Below are positions 16,326 through 23,017 of a DNA stretch of 25,432 nt, piece after piece. Numbering within the stretch: position 1 is the stretch's first letter; the number at the start of each line of letters is the position of its first letter. A program made the position numbers and the translations under genes. Under the pieces are notes generated by a model, which did not search any database, was not told where the DNA came from, and saw nothing but the letters and a program-made list of their open reading frames with translations. The stretch is from an uncultured Bacteroidales bacterium (GTDB taxonomy: Bacteria; Bacteroidota; Bacteroidia; Bacteroidales; UBA4417), in NCBI GenBank assembly GCA_937965665.1, contig CALCJE010000187.1, forward strand, positions 1 through 25,432, in the 5' to 3' direction.

Positions 16326-17240
16326 ATGAAAAAATTATCGTTGATTCTGTTACTGGTTGTTGGATTTTTGAGTATTCAATTCAATGTTTTTGCCCAGGAT
16401 GCCGATACGGCATGGAAGTCGAAATACGAGGCTTCGCTAGGGTTTTCGCAGACTTCGTTTACCAACTGGTCAGCCGGCGGTGAGAATGCGCTGGCCATAA
16501 ACGGCATGCTCAATATTTATAAGATGTATGCAAAGGGTAAAGTATTCTGGACCAATTACCTGGGATTAGCCTATGGGCTCAATATGCAGCAAACAGATCC
16601 GAAAATCCGTAAAACCAACGATAAAATCAATCTCCTGACCAAAGGAGGAATAAACGCCTGGCACAACTGGGATTACGCTGGTTTATTTGAGTTCAAATCG
16701 CAGTTCAACGAAGGTTTCAATTATCCAAACGATTCCGTCCGCATCTCAAATTTTATGGCCCCGGGGTATTTCCAGCTTTCAATCGGGTTAAACTATAAGC
16801 CGGTAAATTATTTAGCTGTTTTTATTTCGCCTATCGGGGCGCGGTTAACTGTTGTAAACGACCCTGCACTAACCAATACCAAGGATGATAAAGGCAACCT
16901 GATCGGTGCTTTCGGAGTAATAGGCGATAACAGTACTTTATGGCAGGTCGGCGGATCGGTAAATGCAGTATTTAAAAAGGACATCATGAAGAATGTAAAC
17001 CTGATGTCGAAACTGGATTTGTTTTCCGATTACCGGCATAATCCCCAGAATATAGTTGTGGGCTGGGAAAACAATATCCTGATGAAAGTTAATAAATATA
17101 TTTCGGTGGCGTTTACCAGCATGCTGATCTATGACGACAACATAAAATATACTGATAAAGAAGGTGTTACCCACGGGCCCCGGACCCAGTTCCGCGAAAC
17201 GTTTGCCATAGCATTCGCATATTCACTCGAACATAAATAA
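16326..17240 (+). CDS. DUF3078 family predicted outer-membrane beta-barrel protein (copy 1)
   Basis: A 304-residue protein. The signal peptide MKKLSLILLLVVGF through NVFAQ supports the start at 16326. The mature protein has the DUF3078 pattern: WKSKYEASLGFSQTSFTNW, SAGGENALAINGM, then alternating hydrophobic strands (FWTNYLGLAYGL, YFQLSIGLNYKP, FISPIGARLTVV) and a C-terminal strand ending FAIAFAYSLEHK. Such strands suggest a small outer-membrane beta-barrel, and function is unknown. It is closely related over its whole length to the protein at 17945-18832. mscL follows after 48 nt with no terminator between, so the two may be co-transcribed. Confidence 0.88.
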   Translation: MKKLSLILLLVVGFLSIQFNVFAQDADTAWKSKYEASLGFSQTSFTNWSAGGENALAINGMLNIYKMYAKGKVFWTNYLGLAYGLNMQQTDPKIRKTNDKINLLTKGGINAWHNWDYAGLFEFKSQFNEGFNYPNDSVRISNFMAPGYFQLSIGLNYKPVNYLAVFISPIGARLTVVNDPALTNTKDDKGNLIGAFGVIGDNSTLWQVGGSVNAVFKKDIMKNVNLMSKLDLFSDYRHNPQNIVVGWENNILMKVNKYISVAFTSMLIYDDNIKYTDKEGVTHGPRTQFRETFAIAFAYSLEHK

Positions 17241-17288
17241 TTAAATACCAAACAATAAACCTTTTTATTCACTTTAAAACAAATCAAA

Positions 17289-17672
17289 ATGAGCCTCGTA
17301 AAAGAATTCAAGGACTTTATCATGAAAGGCAATGTTGTCGACCTGGCAATTGCCGTTATTATTGGCGGTGCTTTTGGTGCCATTGTAAATTCGCTTATTG
17401 CGGATGTTATCACACCCCTATTATTAAACCCTGCACTCGATGCAGCCGGTGTTAAAAATATTGCTGAACTCACCTGGGGTGCGGTGAAATACGGCAGTTT
17501 CCTGTCCGCAGTAATTTCGTTTTTAGTGATTGCATTTGTTCTTTTTATGCTTATAAAAGGATTTAATGCTACCAAAAAGAAAGAAGTTGCAGCACCTGCA
17601 GCCCCTCCTGCTCCGTCTGCACAGGAAGTTCTGCTTGCCGAAATCAGGGACTTGTTAGAAGAAAAAAAATAA
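17289..17672 (+). CDS. mscL: large-conductance mechanosensitive channel MscL
   Basis: A 127-residue protein. The N-terminal amphipathic helix and first membrane helix match the family hallmark (EFKDFIMKGNVVDLAIAVII, residues 6-25, then GGAFGAIVNSLIADVITP). The second helix lies at about 70-92 (SFLSAVISFLVIAFVLFML) and a charged C-terminal helix ends LLAEIRDLLEEKK. Length is close to that of E. coli MscL (136). It forms a pentameric inner-membrane pore that opens under membrane tension to release solutes during hypo-osmotic shock. No promoter of its own is visible in the 48-nt gap, so it probably shares the DUF3078 transcript. A terminator follows. Confidence 0.97.
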   Translation: MSLVKEFKDFIMKGNVVDLAIAVIIGGAFGAIVNSLIADVITPLLLNPALDAAGVKNIAELTWGAVKYGSFLSAVISFLVIAFVLFMLIKGFNATKKKEVAAPAAPPAPSAQEVLLAEIRDLLEEKK

Positions 17673-17695
17673 CAGCATTATTAAAGCTGCAAAGT

Positions 17696-17728
17696 AAAAG
17701 CCGGCCATTGATGACCGGCTTTCCTTTT
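17696..17728 (+). terminator. rho-independent terminator after mscL
   Basis: The stem AAAGCCGG / CCGGCTTT (17697-17704, 17715-17722) with a 10-nt loop has a broken T-rich tail (TTTCCTTTT). It lies 24 nt after the mscL stop. Confidence 0.8.
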
Positions 17729-17890
17729 GCCTGTGTTTTCAGCATTACAGGAATTGATTACCGTGTAAATCAAAACAATTTAATCAAGGCAATAATGGCC
17801 AATCCATCATTAATCAGCAATTTACAACAATCAGAGTTAATTAATAATTTTACAAAGTTATCCTGACAACTGAAAAATTACCCGAAATAC

Positions 17891-17922
17891 TTTGGCCAAC
17901 TTGCTGTAACATACTACCTTTG
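17891..17922 (+). promoter_or_regulatory. consensus Bacteroidota promoter of the second DUF3078 gene
   Basis: TTTG (17891-17894), exactly 20 nt, then TACCTTTG (17915-17922), the same architecture as the promoter of the paralog at 16261-16292. It ends 22 nt before the ATG. Confidence 0.85.
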
Positions 17923-17944
17923 ATCGCACAAACTGAAACAAACA

Positions 17945-18832
17945 ATGAAGAACTTTGCGATTCTTGCTTTACTGGTTAGCTTAACAATGCAACTACAAGC
18001 CAATAACCCCAAAGAAGATACTACCTACTGGAAATCGAAATACGAATCGGCACTGGGTTTTTCGCAAACCACTTTCACCAACTGGGTGAAAGGAGGCGAA
18101 AACTCCATTTCGTCGAACCTGCTTTTAAATATTTACAAGGATTACAAAAGGGGAAGTTTTACCTGGAATAATTATGTAGGGATCGCCTATGGGCTATCAA
18201 AACAGCAGAGTTCAACCGGGCTGCGAAAAACCGACGATAAAATCGATTTACTTACAAAAGCTGGTATTTATGCCTGGAAACACTGGGATTACACGGGTTT
18301 CTTCGAGTTTAAATCGCAATTTTCGAAAGGGTATACGTACCCGAATGATTCTGTTCACATTTCCAATTTTATGGCCCCGGCCTATTTCCAGCTCTCACTC
18401 GGGCTGAATTATAAACCGGTAACTTATTTCTCGCTTTTTATTTCCCCCGTGGGTTCGCGCCTTACGGTTGTTAACGACTCGTCACTTACCCATCGCAAAG
18501 AAGGCGCGTATGGGATTTATGGCGACAACACAACGCTTTGGCAGGTAGGCGGATCAGTGAATGCCATTTTCAAGAAAGACGTTTTTAAAAATGTGAACCT
18601 GATGTCGAAGCTTGATATATTCAGCAACTATCGCGACAGGCCCAATAAACTTATTGTAAGCTGGGAAAACAACATCCTGATGAAAGTGAACAAATATTTG
18701 TCGATGAATATTTCGACCATGCTGATTTATGATGAAAAAGCCATCACCAAGGAAGCGCCTGTTAGCTTCCTGGATATTGTACAATTCAGGGAAACCTTTG
18801 GTGTTGGATTTGCTTACACCCTATATCGTTAA
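17945..18832 (+). CDS. DUF3078 family predicted outer-membrane beta-barrel protein (copy 2)
   Basis: A 295-residue paralog of the protein at 16326-17240. The signal peptide (about 1-20, ending LQAN) precedes WKSKYESALGFSQTTFTNW and VKGGENSISSN. Long identical or near-identical stretches include EFKSQF, YPNDSV.ISNFMAP, LGLNYKPV, WQVGGSVNA and WENNILMKVNKY. The C-terminal strand FGVGFAYTLYR again ends in an aromatic or basic residue, as outer-membrane barrels do. It has its own promoter and lies 92 nt before corA. Tandem duplication with mscL left between the copies is the simplest explanation. Function is unknown. Confidence 0.88.
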   Translation: MKNFAILALLVSLTMQLQANNPKEDTTYWKSKYESALGFSQTTFTNWVKGGENSISSNLLLNIYKDYKRGSFTWNNYVGIAYGLSKQQSSTGLRKTDDKIDLLTKAGIYAWKHWDYTGFFEFKSQFSKGYTYPNDSVHISNFMAPAYFQLSLGLNYKPVTYFSLFISPVGSRLTVVNDSSLTHRKEGAYGIYGDNTTLWQVGGSVNAIFKKDVFKNVNLMSKLDIFSNYRDRPNKLIVSWENNILMKVNKYLSMNISTMLIYDEKAITKEAPVSFLDIVQFRETFGVGFAYTLYR

Positions 18833-18924
18833 AAGCAATAAAACCAATGTGGCAGCAATACCGGGCATAATTCCCCTTAGCAATATCTCAGCACATTTAA
18901 CTTAATTTAAAAAGCTGGCCTGAA

Positions 18925-19980
18925 ATGAAAAAACAACACCTGAGCAAAAAAGCCGGCATGCCCCCGGGAAGCGCTGTGTATACCGGGACCAAAACGGGGG
19001 AAACCGTGATTAATATGCTGGTGTACGACGACGAAAACTTCAGGGAATATGAAAATATTTCGGTTGATAAGGCCATCGAACTGCAGGGAGAACTAACCAC
19101 GAACTGGATCATCGTGAAAGGGTTCAGCCAGTCGGACGAATTGCAGAAACTGGCAAATCATTTCGAAATGCACCCGCTTATTTTTGAGGATATTTTCAAT
19201 GTTGAGCATATGCCCAAAATTGAAGACCTGGATCAAAGCCTGTTTGTTACGCTTAAAAACCTGACCTGGAATGAAAAAGAACAGTTCATTGAGTCGGAGC
19301 AAATCAGTTTATACCTGGGAGCCAATATCCTGATTTCATTCGAGGAGAAAGGCAATAATGTATTTAGCGAGATTATTGAACGCCTGCGAACCGGTAAAGG
19401 AAAAGGGCGCACCCGACAGGAAGATTACCTCTGCTACCTGCTTATCGACCATATTGTGGATAATTATTATTACCTGCTCGATAATACCGAAGAACAAATT
19501 GAGGATCTGGAAAGGCTGCTGATCGATAATCCAACCAACGAACTGTCGCATTCATTCCTCAGGTTAAAGAAAAACCTGGTGCTGCTGCGCAAAACCGTTA
19601 ACCCGCTGCGCGAGGAACTCCGCTACCTGACCCACGAAGAATCGGGCGTGATTAGCGAATATACCCGCCAATACCTGGGCGATGTGAACGATCACCTGGC
19701 TTTTTTGACCCAATCTATCGACAGCTTCCGCGATATGATCGCTTCGATGATGGACCTGCTGATGGCCAACAATGCCAACCGCATGAACAGCATCATGAAA
19801 ACGCTGACGCTGGTTTCGACCATTTTTATTCCCATGACCCTGGTTTCGAGTATTTACGGGATGAATTTTGACTTTATGCCCGAACTGCACTGGAAATATG
19901 GCTACCCCGTGTTCCTGCTTGGGTTAACCACCATGGGACTGGTGATGTACTTTTATATGAAAAAGAAAAACTGGTTTTGA
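18925..19980 (+). CDS. corA: CorA-family magnesium/cobalt transporter
   Basis: 351 residues, the same length as well-studied CorA proteins. A long cytosolic N-terminal domain (1-280) ends in a helix-rich stalk (TRQYLGDVNDHLAFLTQSID and following). The first membrane helix leads to the invariant signature YGMNF (GMN at 312-314), with MPEL just after it in the periplasmic loop, and the second membrane helix ends in a basic tail (MKKKNWF). CorA pentamers let Mg2+ enter the cell, and some homologs carry Co2+ or Zn2+. No promoter consensus was found in the 92-nt gap upstream. No intrinsic terminator is visible after it, and a microrepeat tract follows instead. Confidence 0.97.
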   Translation: MKKQHLSKKAGMPPGSAVYTGTKTGETVINMLVYDDENFREYENISVDKAIELQGELTTNWIIVKGFSQSDELQKLANHFEMHPLIFEDIFNVEHMPKIEDLDQSLFVTLKNLTWNEKEQFIESEQISLYLGANILISFEEKGNNVFSEIIERLRTGKGKGRTRQEDYLCYLLIDHIVDNYYYLLDNTEEQIEDLERLLIDNPTNELSHSFLRLKKNLVLLRKTVNPLREELRYLTHEESGVISEYTRQYLGDVNDHLAFLTQSIDSFRDMIASMMDLLMANNANRMNSIMKTLTLVSTIFIPMTLVSSIYGMNFDFMPELHWKYGYPVFLLGLTTMGLVMYFYMKKKNWF

Positions 19981-19996
19981 GAATATTAAAATTGGG

Positions 19997-20116
19997 TCAT
20001 TGGAGCAATGGAACATTTGAACAACTTAATAATTGAACATTCGAACAATTGAACAATTGAACAAATGAAACATTGAAACTCTGAAACATTGAAACCCCCG
20101 AAACTTTGAAACATCG
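19997..20116. repeat. degenerate 8-9-nt microrepeat tract (ATTGAACA / ATTGAAAC)
   Basis: The whole gap between corA and the phosphoesterase is a run of near-repeats: first ATTGAACA-like units (ATTGAACAT, TCGAACAAT, TGAACAATT, GAACAAATG), grading into ATTGAAAC-like units (AAACATTG, AAACTCTG, AAACATTG, AAACTTTG). The period is about 8-9 nt. It fills the space up to 6 nt before the next ATG, so it forms the leader of that gene. Confidence 0.8.
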
Positions 20117-20122
20117 TAACCC

Positions 20123-20614
20123 ATGCTACACATCGGTCTTTTAAGTGATACCCATAGTTCGATACATCCGCGGGTGATCGATTTCCTGGCTGAATGCGAC
20201 GAAATATGGCATGCGGGGGATATTGGCAATGTGGAAACCGCGGATAAACTTGCGGCCTTTAAACCGCTGAAAGCCGTGTATGGCAATATCGATGGCACTG
20301 AACTGCGGAGCATGTTCCCCCGGTACCAGGTTTTTAACTGCGAAGGCATTAAGGTACTGATGACCCATATTGGCGGGTACCCCGGAAGGTACGAAAAGGA
20401 AGCCAGGATGATGATTGAAGCCGAAAAGCCGGGTATATTCGTAAGCGGGCATTCGCATATCCTGAAAGTGATGTATGATAAAAAGCACGAACTGCTTCAT
20501 ATCAATCCCGGGGCCGCGGGCAATTCTGGATTTCATCATGTAATCACCTGCGTGCGGTTTATTATCGACAGAAAGGATATACGCGGGCTGGAAGTGTTTG
20601 AAAAACAACGGTAG
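20123..20614 (+). CDS. YfcE/MJ0936-type metallophosphoesterase
   Basis: A 163-residue single-domain calcineurin-like phosphoesterase. All five metal-site blocks are visible: SDTH (8-11), GDIGN (32-36), GNID (54-57), THIGG (81-85) and SGHSH (108-112). The size and motif spacing fit the YfcE/MJ0936 phosphodiesterase group (two-metal, Mn2+ or Ni2+ dependent, active on model phosphodiesters, with physiological substrate unclear). It is cytosolic, with no signal peptide. It sits alone between repeat-rich intergenic tracts and converges on the DUF4293 gene of the opposite strand. Confidence 0.93.
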   Translation: MLHIGLLSDTHSSIHPRVIDFLAECDEIWHAGDIGNVETADKLAAFKPLKAVYGNIDGTELRSMFPRYQVFNCEGIKVLMTHIGGYPGRYEKEARMMIEAEKPGIFVSGHSHILKVMYDKKHELLHINPGAAGNSGFHHVITCVRFIIDRKDIRGLEVFEKQR

Positions 20615-20654
20615 ACTGCCTGCCAGGGAATGAGAGGCTGCAGTTACAGGATAA

Positions 20655-20713
20655 AGGTTCAAGATTCCAGGTTCAAAGTTCCAGGTTCCTGGTTCCTGGT
20701 TCCAAGTGCCTGG
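20655..20713. repeat. GGTTCC-type microrepeats
   Basis: Short near-repeats of GGTTCA/CCAGGTTC/CCTGGTTC (for example CCAGGTTCCTGGTTCCTGG) with a period of about 7-9 nt open the 283-nt convergent gap 20615-20897. That gap contains no gene, only repeats. Confidence 0.75.
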
Positions 20714-20752
20714 TTTTAGAGGTTTTGATTGTTTGAAGGGTTTAAAGGGTTT

Positions 20753-20794
20753 CAAGTCTCAAAATCCAAGTCTCAAAATCCAAGTCTCAAAATC
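20753..20794. repeat. three exact tandem copies of a 14-bp unit
   Basis: CAAGTCTCAAAATC occurs at 20753-20766, 20767-20780 and 20781-20794 without mismatch. The exact identity indicates recent slippage, so copy number may vary between strains. Confidence 0.95.
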
Positions 20795-20832
20795 CAAAAC
20801 TTACCTCCAAAATCCCCAATCCGCAATCCGAA

Positions 20833-20863
20833 ATCCCTGCCTGCTGACGCAGTCAGGCAGGCG
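20833..20863 (+). repeat. REP-like palindrome, copy 1
   Basis: A 31-bp core forms a hairpin: CCTGCCTG-CTG, loop ACG, then CAG with a bulged T and CAGGCAGG (20836-20861). It is embedded in AATCCG-type microrepeats. The same core, inverted and with one substitution, is at 25335-25365. It lies in a convergent gap, where it could also act as a bidirectional transcription stop. Confidence 0.85.
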
Positions 20864-20867
20864 AAAT

Positions 20868-20895
20868 CCGACATCCGACATCCGACATCCGACAT
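20868..20895. repeat. four exact tandem copies of CCGACAT
   Basis: The 7-bp unit is repeated four times and ends 2 nt from the stop codon of the minus-strand DUF4293 gene. Confidence 0.95.
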
Positions 20896-20897
20896 CC

Positions 20898-21374
20898 CTA
20901 CCTCAGCCTGTCAGCCGAGCGCACCAGCTTATCATCACGCTTTATCGCCCTGTTGGCCATTACCTGGAAAACAAGCGCAACCAAGGGCATGTAAATACCA
21001 AAAGCTTTGCGGTAATCGGGAACAATGTTTATTTTCTTTTCAATCATTGGGATATAGAGGAAGAAAATACCCATGATCAGCGCAATGGTAGCCAAAACGG
21101 CTATATTGGTAAGTTTCACCTGGAAACCGCGGTTTTTATACCGGAAAATAGTAAACAGGTCGAGTATGACAATGCCTGCTGTAAAAACAACAAGTGGCAG
21201 GAACAGCATTGCATTGAATGCCGGAGGCTCGCCGGGAACCATATTTTTAAGACCCGTAACCGAAAAAACATAAGCCCCGTTTTCGGCAAAAAACTGTGCC
21301 AACGGAAAGGCAAAAACCAGTGACAGGGCAATAATGGCAAGTGAGAGATATACGGTTTGAATGCGCTGAATCAT
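20898..21374 (-). CDS. DUF4293 family four-helix membrane protein
   Basis: A 158-residue protein with four membrane helices (about 6-28, 53-76, 87-109 and 123-142) and the N terminus MIQRIQTVYL, which is typical of DUF4293, a family of unknown function largely restricted to Bacteroidota. The C-terminal tail is basic and charged (NRAIKRDDKLVRSADRLR). In many Bacteroidota genomes DUF4293 genes are solitary, as here. It converges with the YfcE-like gene. A -7 element on this strand lies at 21400-21407. No functional prediction beyond an integral membrane protein is justified. Confidence 0.88.
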   Translation of the reverse strand: MIQRIQTVYLSLAIIALSLVFAFPLAQFFAENGAYVFSVTGLKNMVPGEPPAFNAMLFLPLVVFTAGIVILDLFTIFRYKNRGFQVKLTNIAVLATIALIMGIFFLYIPMIEKKINIVPDYRKAFGIYMPLVALVFQVMANRAIKRDDKLVRSADRLR

Positions 21375-21399
21375 AATGTTTGATGGTTAAAATACATTA

Positions 21400-21407
21400 C
21401 AAAGATA
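21400..21407 (-). promoter_or_regulatory. -7 promoter element of the DUF4293 gene
   Basis: Read on the minus strand this is TATCTTTG, a full TAnnTTTG match, 25 nt before the start codon. No clear -33 TTG lies 19-21 nt farther up. Confidence 0.5.
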
Positions 21408-21468
21408 ATATTGTATCGCGAAAGCGAAAAACATAAATGGAATTCTTATAGTTTGGGTTGAGTTTTTC

Positions 21469-21507
21469 CACAAATGGGCACAAATGAAATCGAATGAGCA
21501 CAAATGG
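21469..21507. repeat. CACAAATG microrepeats
   Basis: CACAAATG appears three times (21469-21476, 21479-21486, 21499-21506), mostly preceded by G, in the divergent gap between DUF4293 and the HAD gene. The rest of that gap holds only the two promoters. Confidence 0.7.
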
Positions 21508-21593
21508 ATAAGCACCGATAAGTATTGCCGGAAGACGTTTTAAAAGTCCGGGACAGATGCCTGCACGCCAACAAAATTTTAGTGCAGCAGGTA

Positions 21594-21625
21594 TTTGCAT
21601 CCGTTTTTTCAGCAATTTAGCTTTG
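21594..21625 (+). promoter_or_regulatory. consensus Bacteroidota promoter of the HAD phosphatase gene
   Basis: TTTG (21594-21597), 20 nt, then TAGCTTTG (21618-21625). It is the third promoter in this window with the full consensus and the same 20-nt spacing. The ATG follows 30 nt later. Confidence 0.8.
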
Positions 21626-21655
21626 TTTTAAATCCATAGCAACATACCTTACTTC

Positions 21656-22321
21656 ATGCCTGCAACGCAACAAAAAACCATAATATGGGACTGGAACGGC
21701 ACCCTGCTCGACGATGCCGACATCTGCCTCGAATCGATAAATACGATGCTCCAAGCCAGGAAACTGCCCGAGCTTACCCTTGCATCGTACCGCGAAGTGT
21801 TCACCTTCCCGGTAATTGAGTATTACAAAAAAGTTGGTTTCGACTTTAACCTTGAACCCTGGGAACCCGTAGCCATGGAGTTTATAAACCTGTACCTGCA
21901 AGCTTTGCCGGCCTGCGGATTGACGATTTTTGCCGTTGAAACACTCGAAAAATTCAAAAATAAAGGGTACCGCCAGGCCATTGTTTCGGCCATGCAGCAT
22001 GATGAACTTATAAAATCGGTAACCAACCTGGGCATTTACCCATATTTTGATTTTATTGGCGGTATAGGCGATCACTACGGCGGCGGCAAAATTGAAAATG
22101 CCCGGAACTACCTGGCCGAATCGGGGCTGGACCCCATGCAAACCACCCTGATCGGGGATACCATTCACGATTCGGAAGTTGCAGGTGAACTGCAATGTAA
22201 CTGTATCCTGGTTGCCACGGGGCACCAGTCGATACCACGGCTCAGGGAAACCGGGAGGCATGTAATCAGTGACTTATCCTATATTAACGCGAGTTCGATA
22301 CAACAATCAAGCACAATTTAA
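21656..22321 (+). CDS. HAD-superfamily hydrolase, phosphoglycolate phosphatase-like
   Basis: A 221-residue cytosolic HAD phosphatase. Motif I is WDWNGTLLDD with nucleophile Asp12, where the usual second Asp (general acid/base) is Asn14. Motif II Ser111 lies in IVSAMQ, Lys145 lies in GGGKIENA, and motif IV is GDTIHDSEVA (D168, D172). The helical cap between motifs I and II (about 20-95) is of the Gph (C1 cap) type. Proteins with the DWNGT variant are commonly annotated as phosphoglycolate phosphatase-like, but the substrate is not deducible. It is transcribed from its own promoter. Confidence 0.9.
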   Translation: MPATQQKTIIWDWNGTLLDDADICLESINTMLQARKLPELTLASYREVFTFPVIEYYKKVGFDFNLEPWEPVAMEFINLYLQALPACGLTIFAVETLEKFKNKGYRQAIVSAMQHDELIKSVTNLGIYPYFDFIGGIGDHYGGGKIENARNYLAESGLDPMQTTLIGDTIHDSEVAGELQCNCILVATGHQSIPRLRETGRHVISDLSYINASSIQQSSTI

Positions 22322-22322
22322 A

Positions 22323-22464
22323 AATAAGGGAATAAGGACTACTGTAATGAGGTGAATATTTTTACTAAGGTTTTAAATTTACAATAAGGTTGATAAAACC
22401 TTATTCTTACTACTTAACCATAGTAAATCAAGTGATAAAATGACAATCACCTTATTACCTTATT
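22323..22464. repeat. 142-nt dyad built from six AATAAGG motifs
   Basis: AATAAGG occurs at 22323, 22331 and 22383, and its complement CCTTATT at 22399, 22450 and 22458. The outer pairs form a 15-bp stem with one mismatch (22323-22337 with 22450-22464). The inner pair forms a perfect 9-bp hairpin (AATAAGGTT / AACCTTATT, 22383-22391 and 22397-22405). This could be a small non-autonomous element or a regulatory structure. The right end abuts the next promoter. Confidence 0.75.
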
Positions 22465-22471
22465 AATTTTG
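22464..22471 (+). promoter_or_regulatory. -7 promoter element of the NTF2-like lipoprotein gene
   Basis: TAATTTTG fits TAnnTTTG and begins at the last base of the AATAAGG dyad. It lies 69 nt before the ATG. No -33 TTG is seen at the right spacing. Confidence 0.4.
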
Positions 22472-22540
22472 AAAGACATAAATAATTACACCGATCTCAA
22501 GGCATAAATATTAATGCACGTTTAAACAAACCAAAAGCGT

Positions 22541-23017
22541 ATGAAAAATCACATAACCACATTATGCATTGGTATTTCGATTGTTGCTATAATCGCTTTA
22601 GCCGGATGCAAAGGCAGCAATCCCAAAAATAACCGCATGTCGCTGTCGGAAACCGACCGCTATTATTCAGCTATGTCGGCTAAAGAAGGAATGAATGCTG
22701 CTTTCCTGGCCATGTTCGATTCGGCAGGTGTGATGCTAAATGCCAACCATATGCCGATAGTAGGTTATGATTCCATCAGGGCATCGCTGCTGGCCGAAAG
22801 CGACACTGCTTTCACCCTTACCTGGGAACCTTTGTTTGAGAAAATGGCTGCTTCGGGCGAGCTGGGGTACACCTACGGAACCTACCAGCTGAAGGACAAA
22901 GCCACCGATTCAGTTATGGGCGTTGGGAAATATGCTACCATCTGGACTAAACAGGCCGACGGTAAATGGAAAGCTATACTCGATACCGGCAACCCCGGCC
23001 TGGGCGAAAAGAAATAA
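22541..23017 (+). CDS. lipoprotein with SnoaL/DUF4440-like (NTF2-fold) domain
   Basis: A 158-residue protein. The signal peptide ends in the lipobox LAGC with Cys23. The mature part reads as one NTF2-like domain: a helical start (YYSAMSAKEGMNAAFLAMFD), then strands (GVMLNANHMPIVGYDSIRAS, LTWEPLFEKMAASGELGYTYGTYQL) and a final KYATIWTKQADGKWKAILDTG, a signature often seen in DUF4440/SnoaL-like proteins. The family binds diverse small ligands or acts as an enzyme, and no catalytic set can be assigned. Its stop codon abuts the stop codon of the convergent minus-strand gene with no space between. Confidence 0.85.
   Translation: MKNHITTLCIGISIVAIIALAGCKGSNPKNNRMSLSETDRYYSAMSAKEGMNAAFLAMFDSAGVMLNANHMPIVGYDSIRASLLAESDTAFTLTWEPLFEKMAASGELGYTYGTYQLKDKATDSVMGVGKYATIWTKQADGKWKAILDTGNPGLGEKK

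Noticed and set aside
20753..20895. CRISPR-like array
   Set aside because: Units of 14 and 7 bp are directly adjacent with no spacers, and no cas gene is near.
20706..21323. Long open frames across the microrepeats and DUF4293
   Set aside because: They consist of translated tandem repeats and the antisense of a clear membrane-protein gene.
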